Of a stretch of 64,000 nucleotides of DNA, positions 45,250 through 54,661 are shown one piece after another (position 1 is the first letter of the stretch; each line of letters starts with the position of its first letter). The stretch spans positions 36,922 to 100,921 of the forward strand of contig NZ_PPHG01000031.1 in NCBI RefSeq assembly GCF_002904295.1, given 5' to 3'. Origin of the DNA: Amycolatopsis sp. CA-128772 (lineage in GTDB: Bacteria; Actinomycetota; Actinomycetes; Mycobacteriales; Pseudonocardiaceae). Under the pieces are notes generated by a model. The model did no database searches, was not told the DNA's origin, and saw only the letters and a list, made by a program, of their open reading frames with translations. Position numbers and translations under genes: made by a program.

Positions 45250-45261
45250 GCAAACGTTTGC
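45250..45261. promoter_or_regulatory. Perfect palindrome GCAAACGTTTGC
   Basis: A 12-base perfect palindrome with the central CG and AAA/TTT arms common in LacI-family operators. It lies between kdp and asnB, 150 bases before asnB. The binding protein is unknown. Confidence 0.4.
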
Positions 45262-45412
45262 CCTCTCACCGCAGGTAGTTGGTCAGTGACAAGCGACACA
45301 CCGCGTGAGCGAACAGGTGCGGAACGTGCAATTCGGGCAGACAAGATCTTCGGGGCGTGTTAAACCTGGGTTACCGATACTTGTACCTGCTAAGCAATTA
45401 CCGGGAGGGGCT

Positions 45413-47254
45413 ATGTGCGGTATTGCCGGCTGGGTTTCCTACGACGCCGACCTCACCCGACGCCAGGACGTCGTCGACGCCATGACGGCCACGATGGCCT
45501 GCCGCGGGCCGGATGACGCGGGGACCTGGGTGCGCCGGCACGTCGCCCTCGGGCACCGGCGGCTGGCCATCATCGACCTGCCCGGCGGCCGTCAGCCGAT
45601 GACCGTGTCGACGCCGAACGGCGACATCGCGATGGTCTACAGCGGTGAGGCCTACAACTTCACCGAGCTGAAGGAGGAGCTGACCAAGCTCGGCCACACC
45701 TGGGAAACCGACAGCGACACCGAAGTGGTGCTGCACGGCTACCTGCAGTGGGGCGACGCGGTCGTCGACCACCTCAACGGCATGTACGCCTTCGCGATCT
45801 GGGACGAGCGCGACGACCGGCTCGTGATGATCCGCGACCGGATGGGCATCAAGCCGTTCTACTACTACCCCACGGCCGACGGCGTGCTGTTCGGCTCCGA
45901 GCCGAAAGCTATCCTCGCCAACCCGCTGGCCGCGAAGGTCGTCGACACGGACGGGCTGCGCGAGCTGATGGCGTTCACCAAGAAGCCCGGCTGGTCGCTG
46001 TGGAAAGGCATGGAGGAGGTCCGGCCGGGCACGATCGTCACCGTGTCCCGCGAGGGCGTCCGGACGCGGACGTACTGGAAGCTGGACGCCAAGCAGCACA
46101 CCGACGACCAGGACACGACGGTCGCCCGCGTGCGCGAGCTGATGACCGACATCGTCAACCGGCAGCTGGTCGCCGACGTCCCGCGGTGCGTGCTGCTGTC
46201 GGGCGGCCTGGACTCCAGCGCCGTCACCGGACTCGCGGCCGCGCGGCTGGCGGAGCAGGGTGAGCAGCTGCGGACGTTCTCGGTCGACTTCTTCGGCCAG
46301 GAGGAGAACTTCCGGCCGGACGAGATGCGGGACACGGCGGACTCGCCGTTCGTCCGGGACGTCGCTTCGCTGGTGGGCTCGGCGCACAAGGACGTCGTGC
46401 TGAACCCGGCCGAGCTGACCGACCCGGAGGTGCGGCGCGCGGTCCTGCGGGCGCGGGACATCCCGGCCGGCCTCGGCGACATGGACACGTCGCTGTACCT
46501 GCTGTTCAAGGCGATCCGCGGCGAGTCGACGGTGGCCCTGTCGGGTGAGTCGGCCGACGAGGTGTTCGGCGGCTACCGCTGGTTCTTCGACGAGGCTGCG
46601 GTCAACGCGCAGATGTTCCCCTGGATCGCCTTCCGCAGCGCGATGATGACCGACCGGACGTCGATCTACACGCCCGAGCTGATGCGCAAGATGGACCTGG
46701 AGTCCTACCTGCGGGACGAGTACCGCTCCGCGGTGTCGGAAGTCGAGCACCTCGAAGGCGAGTCCGAGACCGAGGCGCGGATGCGGACGATCTGCCACCT
46801 GCACCTGACCCGGTTCGTGCGGATGCTGCTGGACCGCAAGGACCGCGCGTCGATGGCGGTGGGCCTGGAGGTCCGGGTCCCGTTCTGCGACCACCGGCTG
46901 GTCGAGTACGTGTACAACACCCCGTGGTCGCTGAAGACGTTCGACGGCCGCGAGAAGAGCCTGCTGCGGCACGCGACCAAGCACGTGCTGCCGGAGTCGG
47001 TGGCCCAGCGGGTGAAGAGCCCGTACCCGTCGACCCAGGACCCGGGCTACGCGGCGGCGCTGCAGCAGCAGGCCAAGGAGGTCCTGGCCGAGCCGGGCCA
47101 CGCGGTGTTCGGCCTGGTCGACCGGTCCTGGACCCACCGGGTGTCCGAAGTGGACTCGGCGACGATGGCCCCGGCCGACCGGATCGGCTTGGACCGGCTG
47201 CTCGACCTGTACCACTGGATCGAGATGTACTCCCCGGAGCTGCAGCTCGACTGA
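45413..47254 (+). CDS. asnB: Asparagine synthase (glutamine-hydrolysing)
   Basis: The enzyme makes asparagine from aspartate with glutamine-derived ammonia and ATP. The 613-residue protein begins MCGIAGWVSYDADLTRRQDV; Cys2 is the glutaminase nucleophile, which fixes the ATG at 45413. Glutaminase contacts are in GHRRLAIIDLPGGRQPM and YNFTELKEEL. The synthetase half has the PP-loop VLLSGGLDSSAVTGLAA near residue 265, SGESADEVFGGYRWFF and DRKDRASMAVGLEVRVPFCD. GGGAGGGG precedes the start. It stands alone, so it is probably the housekeeping AsnB rather than a natural-product tailoring enzyme. Confidence 0.95.
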   Translation: MCGIAGWVSYDADLTRRQDVVDAMTATMACRGPDDAGTWVRRHVALGHRRLAIIDLPGGRQPMTVSTPNGDIAMVYSGEAYNFTELKEELTKLGHTWETDSDTEVVLHGYLQWGDAVVDHLNGMYAFAIWDERDDRLVMIRDRMGIKPFYYYPTADGVLFGSEPKAILANPLAAKVVDTDGLRELMAFTKKPGWSLWKGMEEVRPGTIVTVSREGVRTRTYWKLDAKQHTDDQDTTVARVRELMTDIVNRQLVADVPRCVLLSGGLDSSAVTGLAAARLAEQGEQLRTFSVDFFGQEENFRPDEMRDTADSPFVRDVASLVGSAHKDVVLNPAELTDPEVRRAVLRARDIPAGLGDMDTSLYLLFKAIRGESTVALSGESADEVFGGYRWFFDEAAVNAQMFPWIAFRSAMMTDRTSIYTPELMRKMDLESYLRDEYRSAVSEVEHLEGESETEARMRTICHLHLTRFVRMLLDRKDRASMAVGLEVRVPFCDHRLVEYVYNTPWSLKTFDGREKSLLRHATKHVLPESVAQRVKSPYPSTQDPGYAAALQQQAKEVLAEPGHAVFGLVDRSWTHRVSEVDSATMAPADRIGLDRLLDLYHWIEMYSPELQLD

Positions 47255-47260
47255 GGCTGA

Positions 47261-47289
47261 ACCGGTCCGGCGCGGCGCGCCGGACCGGT
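47261..47289. terminator. Perfect bidirectional terminator
   Basis: ACCGGTCCGGCGCG and CGCGCCGGACCGGT form 14-base perfect arms around one G. It separates asnB from the convergent acetyltransferase. Confidence 0.8.
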
Positions 47290-47762
47290 CATCCGAGCCG
47301 CAGGTTCGCGGCCACCTCGTCCCCTTCGGCGGTGAGCGCCGCGCCCGTTCCGGACAGCAGGGCGCGGGCGCCGTGGTTGTCCGCCGTCGTCGAGGCGACG
47401 AACCTCGCCGCGCCGGTCGCCCGGGCCTCCGCAAGCAGCAATGCCGTCACCTGCCTGCCGATGCCGCGGCCGCGAGCCTGCCGGCTCAGCCAGATGCCCG
47501 CCTCGACGGCGTCGCCGTGGGGCTCCAGGCGGGCCGCGCCGACCGCGGTGCCGTCGGTGTCGATCACCCAGGTGCGTTCCACCGCCGTCGCCGGGTTCAG
47601 CGAGCGGGCGCGGTGGAACGCGAGGAACGCTTCGCGGCGCACCCTCGTCCAACCCGGCGGTCCCTCGACCGGGGGCATGACCTCCAGGGGATCGGCCCCG
47701 GCGACGGCGGCTTCGAGCAGCCGCGCCAAGGCGGCCTCGTCCAGCGGGATCAGGCTTGTCAC
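47289..47762 (-). CDS. GNAT-family acetyltransferase
   Basis: A 157-residue protein. The acyl-CoA binding loop is WLSRQARGRGIGRQVTALLL (R-x-x-G-x-G) and a family-type WVIDTDGTAVGAARLEPHGD strand pair precedes it; the C-terminal half has RFVASTTADNHGARALLSGT. I chose the GTG at 47762 (VTSLIPLDEAALARLL), which starts the first helix. The frame upstream runs into a 21-base tandem repeat and is not coding. Substrate unknown. Confidence 0.78.
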   Translation of the reverse strand: MTSLIPLDEAALARLLEAAVAGADPLEVMPPVEGPPGWTRVRREAFLAFHRARSLNPATAVERTWVIDTDGTAVGAARLEPHGDAVEAGIWLSRQARGRGIGRQVTALLLAEARATGAARFVASTTADNHGARALLSGTGAALTAEGDEVAANLRLG

Positions 47763-47810
47763 GCCCGCAGTTTCCCGGCCGGGAGGATCCGGCGCGAGCG
47801 GATAACGCCG

Positions 47811-47891
47811 GAACTCGCGAGTTCCGGCCCCGATCACGCGAGTTCCGGCTTCAATCACGTGAGTTCCGGCTTTGATCACGTGAGTTCCGGC
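47811..47891. repeat. 21-base tandem repeat, four copies
   Basis: GAGTTCCGGC recurs at 47819, 47840, 47861 and 47882, exactly 21 bases apart. The full unit is close to TTTGATCACGTGAGTTCCGGC, and the middle copies contain the palindrome TCACGTGA. The array lies between two minus-strand genes and its last copy abuts the stop codon of the oxidoreductase gene. It has no spacers and is not CRISPR. Confidence 0.85.
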
Positions 47892-48889
47892 TAGCGGCGG
47901 ACCTCCGTCAGCTTCACCGGCCGCCGTTCCCGGCGGGACACCTCGCACGCCTCCGCGATGTAGAACGCCTCCAACGCGTCCGCCGCGCCGCACGGTGACG
48001 GCGCCCGGCCCGCGACGACGTCCAGGAACGCGCGCAGCTCCGTCGTGTAGGCCGGGCGGAAGCGCTCCATGAACCCCGGGTACGCCGGCCCGGGCAGCGG
48101 GACGACCCCCGGCTCCACCGACCGCAGCGGCGCCCGGTCGTCCAGGCCGACCACCACGCCCGACACCGAACCCAGCACGTCGAGCCGCACGTCGTACCCT
48201 GCGCCGTTGTAGCGGGTCAGCGAAACCGTGGCCAGGGTGCCGTCGTCCAGGGTCAGCGTCGCCGCCGCCGTGTCGACGTCGCCCGCGTCCGCGAAGAACC
48301 GCTCGCCGCGGTTGGCGCCGATCGCGTAGACCTCGTCGACCTCGCGGCCGCTCACCCAGCGGATGATGTCGAAGTCGTGGACGCCGCAGTCGCGGAACAA
48401 CCCGCCCGAGTGGGCGACGTACTCCGCCGGTGGGGGCGCCGGGTCGAACGTCGTCGCGCGCAGCGTGTGCAGCCAGCCCAGCTCACCCGACGCGACCGCC
48501 GCGCGCGCCGCCGCGTAGCCCGCGTCGAACCGGCGCTGGAAGCCGATCTGGACCCCGACGTCCGACGCGCCGATGCGGTCGATCACGGCCAGGGTGCCCG
48601 GGATGTCCGCGGCCACCGGCTTTTCGCAGAACACCGGGAGGCCCGCGTCGACCGCCGCGATGATCAGGCCGGGGTGCGCGTCCGTCGCCGCCGTGACGAC
48701 CAGGCCGTCCAGGTCCGCGGCGAACAGCTCGTCGAGCAAAACCGATTCGACGCCGAGCTTCGCGGCCGCGGCGACGGCTCGCGCGGTGTCGACGTCGGCC
48801 ACGACGACCGACTCGACCTCTTCGAAGCCCTTCAACGTTTCCGCGTGCGCGGTGCCGATCCGGCCGGTGCCCGCCAATCCCAACCTCAT
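47891..48889 (-). CDS. iolG: Gfo/Idh/MocA oxidoreductase, inositol 2-dehydrogenase-like
   Basis: An NAD-dependent dehydrogenase expected to oxidise myo-inositol to 2-keto-myo-inositol. The 332-residue protein has the Rossmann motif RLGLAGTGRIGTAHAETLKG, the EKPVAADIPG catalytic lysine motif (VFCEKPVA) and DCGVHDFDIIRWVSG with the active-site aspartate and histidine. QIGFQRRFDAGY is also typical of IolG proteins. The ATG overlaps the stop of the LacI gene. The assignment to inositol comes from the adjacent iol genes; other polyols are possible. Confidence 0.85.
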   Translation of the reverse strand: MRLGLAGTGRIGTAHAETLKGFEEVESVVVADVDTARAVAAAAKLGVESVLLDELFAADLDGLVVTAATDAHPGLIIAAVDAGLPVFCEKPVAADIPGTLAVIDRIGASDVGVQIGFQRRFDAGYAAARAAVASGELGWLHTLRATTFDPAPPPAEYVAHSGGLFRDCGVHDFDIIRWVSGREVDEVYAIGANRGERFFADAGDVDTAAATLTLDDGTLATVSLTRYNGAGYDVRLDVLGSVSGVVVGLDDRAPLRSVEPGVVPLPGPAYPGFMERFRPAYTTELRAFLDVVAGRAPSPCGAADALEAFYIAEACEVSRRERRPVKLTEVRR

Positions 48890-49908
48890 CGTGAAGCTCC
48901 TCCTGTCGCAGAAAACTCGGCCGTGGTCGCGCGGACCACCAGTGACGGGTGCAGCAGGTGCCGGACCGGCTCCGTGCGCTCCCCGCGGACGCGTTCGAGC
49001 AAGGCCGCAAAGGCCAGCCTCGCCATGTCCTTGCGCGGCTGGTCCACCGTGGTCAGGGAAAGGTGCCGCAGGGCGGCGAGCGAAGTGTTGTCGTAGCCGA
49101 CGACCGAAACGTCCCCGGGCACGCGCAGCCCGGCCTCTTCGAGGGCCGAGATCGCACCCACGGCGTTGAAGTCGTTGCCGGAGACCAAGCCCGTCGGCAG
49201 TTCCGCGCGCGGGTACGCGGCGAGCAGCTCCCGCACGGCGTTCTCGCCCCCGATGTCGGTGTGTTCGCTGCGCACGACGATCGGCTCGAGACCGTGCCGC
49301 CGCATCGCCGACTCGAAGCCGCGCCGCCGCTGCGCCGCACCGGCCGCGCCGCCGCCGTCGAGGTGCACGATGCGCCGGTGCCCGAGCCCGGCCAAGTGGT
49401 CGACGGCCAGCGCGGACCCGGCCTCGCCGTCGTCGTTCACCGTGTCCACCAGTGACGACCGGATCGTCCGCGAGACCAGCACGACCGGGCACTGCCCGGC
49501 CGCGGCCTGGATCGACGCCGCCGGGACGACCGGGGACAGCAGGACGATCCCGGCCGGGCGGAAGGAAAGCAGGTTGTGCAGCGCGTTCCCCTGCCGCGTG
49601 GGACTGCGGCCGCCGGTGTTGAGGATGAGGTCGAACCCCGCCGCCTGCGCGGCGGTGTCCAGCTCCTCGACGATGTCGGCGAAGAAGGCGTTGCGCAGGT
49701 CGTTGACCATCACGCCGAGCACGGTGGACGTCCGGCTGGCCAGCGAGCGCGCCATCACGTGCGGCTGGTAGCCGAGTTCTTCGGCCGCGCGCAGCACGGC
49801 CGCGCGCCGCGCGTCGGACACCTTCGGGGAATTCCGCATCACCAGAGAGACCAGTGCGCGGGAGACTCCCGCCCGTTCGGCGACGTCCTCCATGGTCGGA
49901 CGCACCAC
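48886..49908 (-). CDS. LacI-family repressor of the inositol cluster
   Basis: The 340-residue protein has a LacI HTH (TMEDVAERAGVSRALVSLVM, RNSPKVSDARRAAVLRAAEE, LGYQPHVMARSLAS hinge) and a periplasmic-binding-like sensor domain (VLGVMVNDLRNAFFADIVEE, GIVLLSPVVP, TGLVSGNDFNAVGAISALEE, VSVVGYDNTSLAALRHLSLT). GGAGGTGC precedes the GTG. Two GAGCGCTC palindromes lie in the divergent promoter, so it probably represses both iolG and the transporter/catabolic operon until an inositol metabolite binds. Confidence 0.9.
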   Translation of the reverse strand: MVRPTMEDVAERAGVSRALVSLVMRNSPKVSDARRAAVLRAAEELGYQPHVMARSLASRTSTVLGVMVNDLRNAFFADIVEELDTAAQAAGFDLILNTGGRSPTRQGNALHNLLSFRPAGIVLLSPVVPAASIQAAAGQCPVVLVSRTIRSSLVDTVNDDGEAGSALAVDHLAGLGHRRIVHLDGGGAAGAAQRRRGFESAMRRHGLEPIVVRSEHTDIGGENAVRELLAAYPRAELPTGLVSGNDFNAVGAISALEEAGLRVPGDVSVVGYDNTSLAALRHLSLTTVDQPRKDMARLAFAALLERVRGERTEPVRHLLHPSLVVRATTAEFSATGGASR

Positions 49909-49941
49909 GCCGCACCTCCCCTGATCACCGGAAACTCAGCC

Positions 49942-49999
49942 TTGACTTGCTGTGACGGACGCTACAAGATTAGAGCGCTCTAATCAATAGAGCGCTCCA
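49942..49999 (+). promoter_or_regulatory. Inositol operon promoter with two LacI operators
   Basis: A -35 TTGACT (49942-49947) and -10 CAAGAT (49965-49970) are 17 bases apart. The perfect palindrome GATTAGAGCGCTCTAATC (49968-49985) overlaps the -10, and a second, imperfect TAGAGCGCTCCA (49988-49999) follows with centres 17 bases apart. This placement fits repression by the adjacent LacI protein. Confidence 0.75.
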
Positions 50000-50020
50000 A
50001 CGGACCAACGGAGGCCCCTT

Positions 50021-50899
50021 GTGACAGCGACGATCCGCGTGGCCGCCGCCCCGATCTCCTGGGGCGTCTGCGAAGTCCCGGGCTGGGGCCGGGTACTGGA
50101 CGCGGCGACCGTGCTCGGCGAGATGGCGGCGCTGGGCGTGCAGGCCACCGAGCTGGGCCCGCCCGGCTACCTGCCCCGCGACCCGGCCGAGCTGCGGGAG
50201 CTGCTGGGCGGCCACGGCCTGCGGCTCGTCGGCGGTTTCCTCGCCGTCGTGCTCCACGAGAACCAGCAGGACGCGCTCGAGCAAGCCGAAGAGTCCGCCG
50301 CGCTCTTCGCCGCCTGCGGGGGTGAGGTCCTCGTCCTCGCCGCCGCCACCGGGCTCGACGGCTACGACGACCGCCCGCGGCTCACCGGCGCCGAATGGGC
50401 GACCCTCGTCGACACCGCGGGCAAGATCCGCGACATCGCCGCCGCGCACGGCCTGCGCACGGTGCTGCACCCGCACGTCGGGACGCACGTGGAGCAGCGG
50501 GCCGAGGTCGAGCGGTTCCTCGCCGATTCCGATCTCGGGTTGTGCCTCGACACCGGGCACCTGATGATCGGCGGGACGGATCCGGTCGAGCTCGCGAAGC
50601 GGTATCCCGAACGGGTGGGGCACGTGCATCTCAAGGATGTCCGGGAAGACCTGGCGGCCGAGGTCCGCGCGGGCCGGCTCGACTACACCGAAGCGGTCGG
50701 GCGGGGCATCTACACCCCGCTCGGCGAGGGGGACGTGGACGTGGCGTCGATGGTGCGCTCCGTCCAGGCCGCCGGCTACGACGGCTGGTACGTCCTCGAA
50801 CAGGACACCGCCCTCGGCGACTCGAGCCCCGACGACCTACCCCGGCGGGACACCGAGCGCAGCCTGGCCCACCTCGCCGGGATCACCGGCGCCCTCTGA
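50021..50899 (+). CDS. iolE: Sugar phosphate isomerase/epimerase, IolE-like
   Basis: A 292-residue xylose-isomerase-like TIM barrel. Motifs are RVAAAPISWGVCEVPGWGRV (the ISWGV opening is typical of IolE/IolI), LGVQATELGPPGYLPRD, HPHVGTHVEQRAEVERFL, LCLDTGHLMIGGTDPVEL, VGHVHLKDVREDLAAEVRAG and WYVLEQDTAL, which supply the metal-binding E, D, H, E set. It probably dehydrates 2-keto-myo-inositol to the dione. GGAGG precedes the GTG. First gene of the catabolic operon; an inosose isomerase role (IolI) is an alternative. Confidence 0.85.
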   Translation: MTATIRVAAAPISWGVCEVPGWGRVLDAATVLGEMAALGVQATELGPPGYLPRDPAELRELLGGHGLRLVGGFLAVVLHENQQDALEQAEESAALFAACGGEVLVLAAATGLDGYDDRPRLTGAEWATLVDTAGKIRDIAAAHGLRTVLHPHVGTHVEQRAEVERFLADSDLGLCLDTGHLMIGGTDPVELAKRYPERVGHVHLKDVREDLAAEVRAGRLDYTEAVGRGIYTPLGEGDVDVASMVRSVQAAGYDGWYVLEQDTALGDSSPDDLPRRDTERSLAHLAGITGAL

Positions 50900-50923
50900 A
50901 ATCCTGGTCCCGAAGGAGTGACT

Positions 50924-51919
50924 GTGTTCCCTCTCAAGAAGCTGGCCGGTGTGGCGGCGATCGCCGCCGCCGGGCTGGTCCTCGCCGCCTGCAGCGGCCC
51001 CACCGCCGACAACTCGAAGAGCAGCTCCAGCTCCACGGCCGCCGCCGCGCCGAGCACGGGCGGCCCGCTGAAGGTCGCCGTGGTCACCCACGGCAGCGCC
51101 GGCGACGCCTTCTGGAACGTCGTCAAGAACGGCGCCGAGCAGGCGGGCAAGGACCTGAACGTCGGGGTCGACTACTTCGCCGACGGCGACCCGGGCAACC
51201 AGGCCCGGCTGATCGACAACGCGGTCGCGCAGAAGGTCGGCGGCCTGGTCGTCTCGATGGCGAACCCGCAGGCGCTGCAGACGTCGATCCAGAACGCGGT
51301 CAAGGCCGGCATCCCGGTCATCACCATCAACTCCGGCGAGGACTTCAGCGCCCAGTTCGGCGCGATCGCGCACGTCGGCCAGAGCGAGGGCCTCGCGGGC
51401 CAAGGGGCCGGCCAGCGGCTCAAGGCGGCCGGCAAGATCAAGCTGCTGTGCGTCATCCACGAGGCCGGCAACATCGGCCAGAACCAGCGCTGCGACGGCG
51501 CTAAGCAGTCCTTCGGCAACGTCACGACGCTGCAGGTCGACATCGCCAACCCGACCGACGCGCAGGCCCGGATCCGCGGCGCACTGCAGTCCGACCCGTC
51601 GATCGACGCCGTACTGGCGCTGAACTCGCAGGTCGCCGCCCGTGCCGTCGCCGCCGCGAAGGAAGCGAGCTCCAAGGCCCAGGTGGCCACCTTCGACCTG
51701 AACGCCGACGTCGTCGCGGCCATCAAGGACGGCAGCATCCTCTTCGCCGTGGACCAGCAGCAGTACGAGCAGGGCTACCTGCCGATCGTGTTCCTCAAGC
51801 TGTACAAGGAGAACGGCAACACCATCGGCGGCGGCCACCCGGTGCAGACCGGCCCGGGCTTCGTCGACAAGACCAACATCGACACCGTGGCCCCGTACGC
51901 GCAGCGCGGCACGCGATGA
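50924..51919 (+). CDS. ABC sugar-binding lipoprotein
   Basis: A 331-residue periplasmic-binding protein of the ribose/inositol class. The signal is [20 protein letters not shown] followed by AC, a lipobox LAAC with the acylated cysteine. The fold is marked by [51 protein letters not shown] and [17 protein letters not shown] chose the GTG at 50924 because GAAGGAG would overlap a GTG at 50918. With the permease and ATPase it should import inositol; substrate inferred from the cluster. Confidence 0.9.
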   Translation: MFPLKKLAGVAAIAAAGLVLAACSGPTADNSKSSSSSTAAAAPSTGGPLKVAVVTHGSAGDAFWNVVKNGAEQAGKDLNVGVDYFADGDPGNQARLIDNAVAQKVGGLVVSMANPQALQTSIQNAVKAGIPVITINSGEDFSAQFGAIAHVGQSEGLAGQGAGQRLKAAGKIKLLCVIHEAGNIGQNQRCDGAKQSFGNVTTLQVDIANPTDAQARIRGALQSDPSIDAVLALNSQVAARAVAAAKEASSKAQVATFDLNADVVAAIKDGSILFAVDQQQYEQGYLPIVFLKLYKENGNTIGGGHPVQTGPGFVDKTNIDTVAPYAQRGTR

Positions 51920-52959
51920 CCGCAGCCATCCAGGCACAGCCCGACGAGCGCGTCGCCAAAAAGGGACTGACGGACCGCCTGGTCGTCCGCCCCGAAATCG
52001 GCGCGCTCCTCGGAGCGGTGCTGGTGTTCGTCTTCTTCTCCGTCGTCACCGGCCAGTTCCTCAGCCCGCTGGGCGTGGCGACCTGGCTCGACGACTCCTC
52101 GACGCTGGGCATCATGGCCGTCGTGGTCGCGCTGCTGATGGTCGGCGGCGAGTTCGACCTGTCGGCCGGCGTGATGACGGCGTCGACGTCACTGGTCACC
52201 GCCATCCTGGCGACGCAGGCGGGCTGGAACGTCTGGCTCGCGCTGGCCGCGTCGCTGGTGTTCGCGCTCGGCGTCGGTGCGTTCAACGGCTGGCTGGTGA
52301 TGAAAACCGGGCTGCCCAGCTTCATCGTCACGCTCGGCTCGTTCCTGGCCCTGCAGGGGCTCAACCTCGGCGTGACGCGGCTGGTCACCAACACCGTCCA
52401 GGTGTCGGGCATGCGCTCGACCAGCGGCTACGAATCGGCCGGCGCCCTGTTCGCCTCCACCTTCGACATCGGCGGCACGGAGTTCCAGTCGTCGATCATC
52501 TGGTGGGTCGTCGTCACGGCGATCGCCGCGTGGCTGCTGGTGCGGACCCGGTTCGGCAACTGGATCTTCGCGGTCGGCGGGTCGCAGGTTTCGGCCCGCT
52601 CGGTCGGCGTGCCGGTGGTGCGCACGAAGATCCTGCTGTTCATGGGCACCGCGCTCGGCGCGTGGCTGGTCGGCTCGATCAACATCCTGCGCTTCGCCAG
52701 CGTGCAGGCGAACCAGGGCATCGGGCTGGAGTTCCAGTACATCATCGCGGCGGTGATCGGCGGTTGCCTGCTCACCGGCGGGTTCGGCTCGGCGGTGGGC
52801 GCGGCGATCGGCGCGCTGATCTTCGGCATGGCGCGCCAGGGCATCGTGTTCGCGCAGTGGAACAGCGACTGGTTCATGCTCTTCCTCGGCGTCATGCTGC
52901 TGGCCGCGGTCCTGGTCAACAACGCCTTCCGGCGCCGCGCGGAAAGGGTCCGCCGATGA
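51916..52959 (+). CDS. ABC sugar permease (RbsC-like)
   Basis: A 347-residue membrane protein with nine or ten helices. [20 protein letters not shown] is the EAA-like/GGIDLS signature of ribose-type permeases, and [20 protein letters not shown] and [20 protein letters not shown] are also conserved. Its ATG overlaps the binding-protein stop, and its stop overlaps the ATPase start. It is the only permease in the operon and would form a homodimer. Confidence 0.92.
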   Translation: MTAAIQAQPDERVAKKGLTDRLVVRPEIGALLGAVLVFVFFSVVTGQFLSPLGVATWLDDSSTLGIMAVVVALLMVGGEFDLSAGVMTASTSLVTAILATQAGWNVWLALAASLVFALGVGAFNGWLVMKTGLPSFIVTLGSFLALQGLNLGVTRLVTNTVQVSGMRSTSGYESAGALFASTFDIGGTEFQSSIIWWVVVTAIAAWLLVRTRFGNWIFAVGGSQVSARSVGVPVVRTKILLFMGTALGAWLVGSINILRFASVQANQGIGLEFQYIIAAVIGGCLLTGGFGSAVGAAIGALIFGMARQGIVFAQWNSDWFMLFLGVMLLAAVLVNNAFRRRAERVRR

Positions 52960-53735
52960 GCCTGCTCGAAGTTCGCGAGATCGGGAAGACCTACGGCAGC
53001 GTGATCGCGCTGCGTGATGTGTCCACTGTGGTCAACGCGGGCGAGGTGACCTGCGTGCTCGGCGACAACGGCGCCGGGAAGTCCACGCTGATCAAGATCC
53101 TGGCCGGGGTGCACCAGCACGACCGCGGCGAGTTCCTCGTCGAGGGCGAGCCGGTGCGGTTCACCTCGCCGCGCGAGGCCCTGGACAGCGGCATCGCGAC
53201 CGTCTACCAGGACCTCGCCGTGGTGCCGCTGATGAGCGTCTGGCGGAACTTCTTCCTCGGCTCCGAGCCGACGACCGGGTTCGGCCCGTTCCGGATGCTC
53301 GACCGGAAGAAGGGCCGCGAGACGACGAAGAAGGCGTTGTCCGACATGGGCATCGACCTCCGCGACGTCGAGCAGCCGGTCGGAACGCTTTCGGGCGGTG
53401 AACGCCAGTGCGTCGCGATCGCGCGCGCGGTGTACTTCGGCGCGAAGGTGCTGATCCTGGACGAGCCGACGGCCGCGCTCGGCGTCAAGCAGGCCGGGGT
53501 CGTGCTGAAGTACGTCGCCCAGGCGCGGGACCGCGGGCTCGGCGTCGTGCTGATCACGCACAACCCGCACCACGCCTACCCCGTGGCCGACCGGTTCCTG
53601 CTGCTCAAGCGGGGTGCCGCGCTCGGGCACTACGAAAAGTCCGAGATCGACTTGGGCGAGCTGACCCGGCAGATGGCGGGCGGTGCGGAACTGGAAGCGC
53701 TGGAACACGAGCTGCGGCAGGTGGAGAAGGCGTGA
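52956..53735 (+). CDS. ABC sugar-import ATPase, single domain
   Basis: A 259-residue ATPase. Walker A is [18 protein letters not shown], the signature is [20 protein letters not shown], Walker B is [13 protein letters not shown] and the switch is LITHNPHHA. Ribose-type ATPases usually have two fused domains of about 500 residues; this half-length form occurs in inositol and fructose transporters of actinobacteria and Rhizobiales. It overlaps both neighbours by four bases. Confidence 0.92.
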   Translation: MSLLEVREIGKTYGSVIALRDVSTVVNAGEVTCVLGDNGAGKSTLIKILAGVHQHDRGEFLVEGEPVRFTSPREALDSGIATVYQDLAVVPLMSVWRNFFLGSEPTTGFGPFRMLDRKKGRETTKKALSDMGIDLRDVEQPVGTLSGGERQCVAIARAVYFGAKVLILDEPTAALGVKQAGVVLKYVAQARDRGLGVVLITHNPHHAYPVADRFLLLKRGAALGHYEKSEIDLGELTRQMAGGAELEALEHELRQVEKA

Positions 53736-54661
53736 GTCTCGAAGCGCTGACGATCGGCCGGGTGGGCGTCGACCTCTACCCCGAGCAGAGCGGCGTGCCG
53801 CTGGCCGGGGTCAGCACGTTCGCCAAGTCGCTCGGCGGGACCGCGACCAACGTCGCGGTCGCCGCCGCGCGGCTCGGCCGGCGCACGGCGGTGCTCACCA
53901 AGGTCGGACCGGACGGCTTCGGCGACTACGTCCGGCAAGCACTCGACGGCTTCGGCGTCTCGCCCGGCTTCGTGGGCACTTCGCCGGACCTGCAGACCCC
54001 CGTGGTGTTCTGCGAGCTGAACCCGCCCGCGGACCCGCCGCTGCTGTTCTACCGCTCCCCGATCGCCCCCGATCTCACGCTCACCGACGACGACGTGCCG
54101 TGGGACGTCGTCGGGTCGGTGCCGCTGCTGTGGGTCACCGGCACCGGCGTGTCCGCCGAACCCGCCCGGACGACCCAGCGCAAGATCCTCGAAACCCGTG
54201 GCCGGCGGGAGCACACCGTCCTGGACCTCGACTACCGGCCGATGTTCTGGCCGTCGGTGGACGACGCCCGCGCGGAGATCGGCGCGCTGCTCGACCACGT
54301 CACGGTCGCGGTCGGCAACCGCGCCGAGGTGGAGGTTGCGGTCGGCACCGCGGACCCGGACGCGGCCGCGGACCGCCTGCTTTCGCGGGGCCTCCGGCTG
54401 GCCGTGATCAAGAAGGGCGCCGAGGGTGTGCTGGTGGCGACCCCGGACGGGCGATCGACGGTGCCGCCGCAGCGCGTCGAGGTCGTCTGCGGGCTCGGCG
54501 CGGGCGACGGCTTCGGCGGAGCGTTGATCCACGGCCTGCTGTCGGGCTGGGACCCGGTGCGGATCGCGGAGTACGCGAACGCGGCCGGTGCGCTCGTCGC
54601 GTCCCGGCTGGCCTGCGCCGACGCCATGCCGACCGCCGCCGAGATCGAGGAGCTGCTGTGA
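53732..54661 (+). CDS. iolC: 5-dehydro-2-deoxygluconokinase
   Basis: A PfkB-family kinase phosphorylating 5-dehydro-2-deoxygluconate (DKG) in inositol breakdown. The 309-residue protein shows [50 protein letters not shown] (IolC-type), [17 protein letters not shown] and [20 protein letters not shown], which carries the catalytic aspartate. The GTG start overlaps the ATPase stop. Its partner aldolase follows directly. Confidence 0.92.
   Translation: MSLEALTIGRVGVDLYPEQSGVPLAGVSTFAKSLGGTATNVAVAAARLGRRTAVLTKVGPDGFGDYVRQALDGFGVSPGFVGTSPDLQTPVVFCELNPPADPPLLFYRSPIAPDLTLTDDDVPWDVVGSVPLLWVTGTGVSAEPARTTQRKILETRGRREHTVLDLDYRPMFWPSVDDARAEIGALLDHVTVAVGNRAEVEVAVGTADPDAAADRLLSRGLRLAVIKKGAEGVLVATPDGRSTVPPQRVEVVCGLGAGDGFGGALIHGLLSGWDPVRIAEYANAAGALVASRLACADAMPTAAEIEELL

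Larger units (their letters stand above)
45100..45412. other. Divergent kdp/asnB control region
   Basis: This 313-base stretch has no gene. It holds a set of KdpE-like direct repeats (45189-45229), a perfect 12-base palindrome (45250-45261) and the asnB leader. The last 100 bases before asnB are less GC-rich than the surroundings. Confidence 0.6.

Noticed and set aside
45305..45412. Upstream extension of asnB to a GTG at 45305
   Set aside because: Cys2 must be exposed as the N-terminal nucleophile, so the start is the ATG at 45413.
45413..47254. Asparagine synthase as part of a lasso-peptide or antibiotic cluster
   Set aside because: No precursor peptide, protease or other biosynthetic genes lie near; it appears to be a stand-alone AsnB.
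47811..47891. CRISPR-like direct repeats
   Set aside because: The repeats are contiguous 21-mers without spacers, and no cas gene is near.
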